A program made the position numbers and the translations under genes. 64,000 nucleotides of DNA. Origin: Trifolium pratense. Lineage: Eukaryota > Streptophyta > Magnoliopsida > Fabales > Fabaceae. Shown here piece by piece: positions 63,839-64,000 of the stretch (its first letter is position 1; each line of letters begins with the position of its first letter). Where the stretch lies: NCBI RefSeq assembly GCF_020283565.1, contig NC_060060.1, forward strand, positions 49,216,015 to 49,280,014. The letters are read 5' to 3'. The notes beneath the pieces are model-generated. The model had not been told where the DNA came from, did no database searches, and saw nothing but the letters and a program-made list of their open reading frames with translations.

Positions 63839-64000
63839 GTACTTACTATTCAAGCTATATTCTATGTTATGTCTTTGGATCTTAAGTATCTTTCTATAGC
63901 ACTTGCACTCCAGATTGAAGGAATGTCTGGTGTCTGACACGTGTCAATGTCTGACCCGACACTGACACACATGGTTAAATTTAACAACTTACATATTAGT

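Overview
The window is AT-rich plant nuclear DNA. Spliced plant genes (GT-AG introns), Tat- and Athila-type Ty3/gypsy elements, Helitrons, MITEs and tRNA-derived SINEs all point to a dicot. The SINE head at 61.23 kb and several LTR and MITE ends look like legume repeats (Trifolium/Medicago-like). That placement is inference from recognition only. Two host genes were found, both in the right-hand 12 kb. Everything from about 1 to 51 kb is transposon-derived or unrecognised intergenic sequence.

Layout. 1-1.7 kb: AT-rich, with a possible copia remnant. 1.70-12.81 kb: a complete, very young Tat-type LTR retrotransposon with 456-bp LTRs that read as identical and a 5-bp target duplication ATATG. 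It carries a sense gag-pol and, downstream on the minus strand, a second gene. That gene has its own TATA box, a non-coding first exon, two introns and about 644 codons. 12.8-25.3 kb: intergenic DNA with one copy of a dispersed 2-3 kb repeat (copy I). Copy I is broken by a solo LTR and by a chain of inverted-repeat elements that sit in (TA)n tracts; a Helitron remnant carrying the end of a helicase follows. 26.77-31.73 kb: a solo LTR split by a TTA-flanked MITE and by an antisense Helitron. 31.8-40.8 kb: copies II and III of the dispersed repeat, a 158-bp tandem array cut by another Helitron, a Mutator-type MITE and a LINE tail. 42.71-48.32 kb: a young Athila-type element with 1296-bp LTRs that kept only pieces of gag and the start of pol. 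49-51.8 kb: remnants and local duplications.

Host genes. 57.02-52.18 kb (minus): a 15-exon TPX2-like gene (388 aa predicted) with an Aurora-binding-like N terminus, therefore probably a spindle/microtubule protein. Its 3' end is duplicated at 34.5 kb. 58.6-61.4 kb: a hAT MITE with an internal minisatellite, a copia solo LTR, a decayed copia pol fragment and a SINE. 61.8 kb to the window end (plus): the 5' part of a BCD1/ZNHIT6-type box C/D snoRNP assembly gene. It has a site II promoter motif, and its probable 5'UTR intron has collected a SINE and MITE pieces.

The insertions can be ordered. Empty sites preserved in other repeat copies, or matching target duplications, show which element landed in which. 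The two autonomous-looking LTR elements (1.7 and 42.7 kb) are the youngest events. The most unusual structure is the spliced antisense gene inside the Tat element, which has copies of one hairpin repeat family on both sides.
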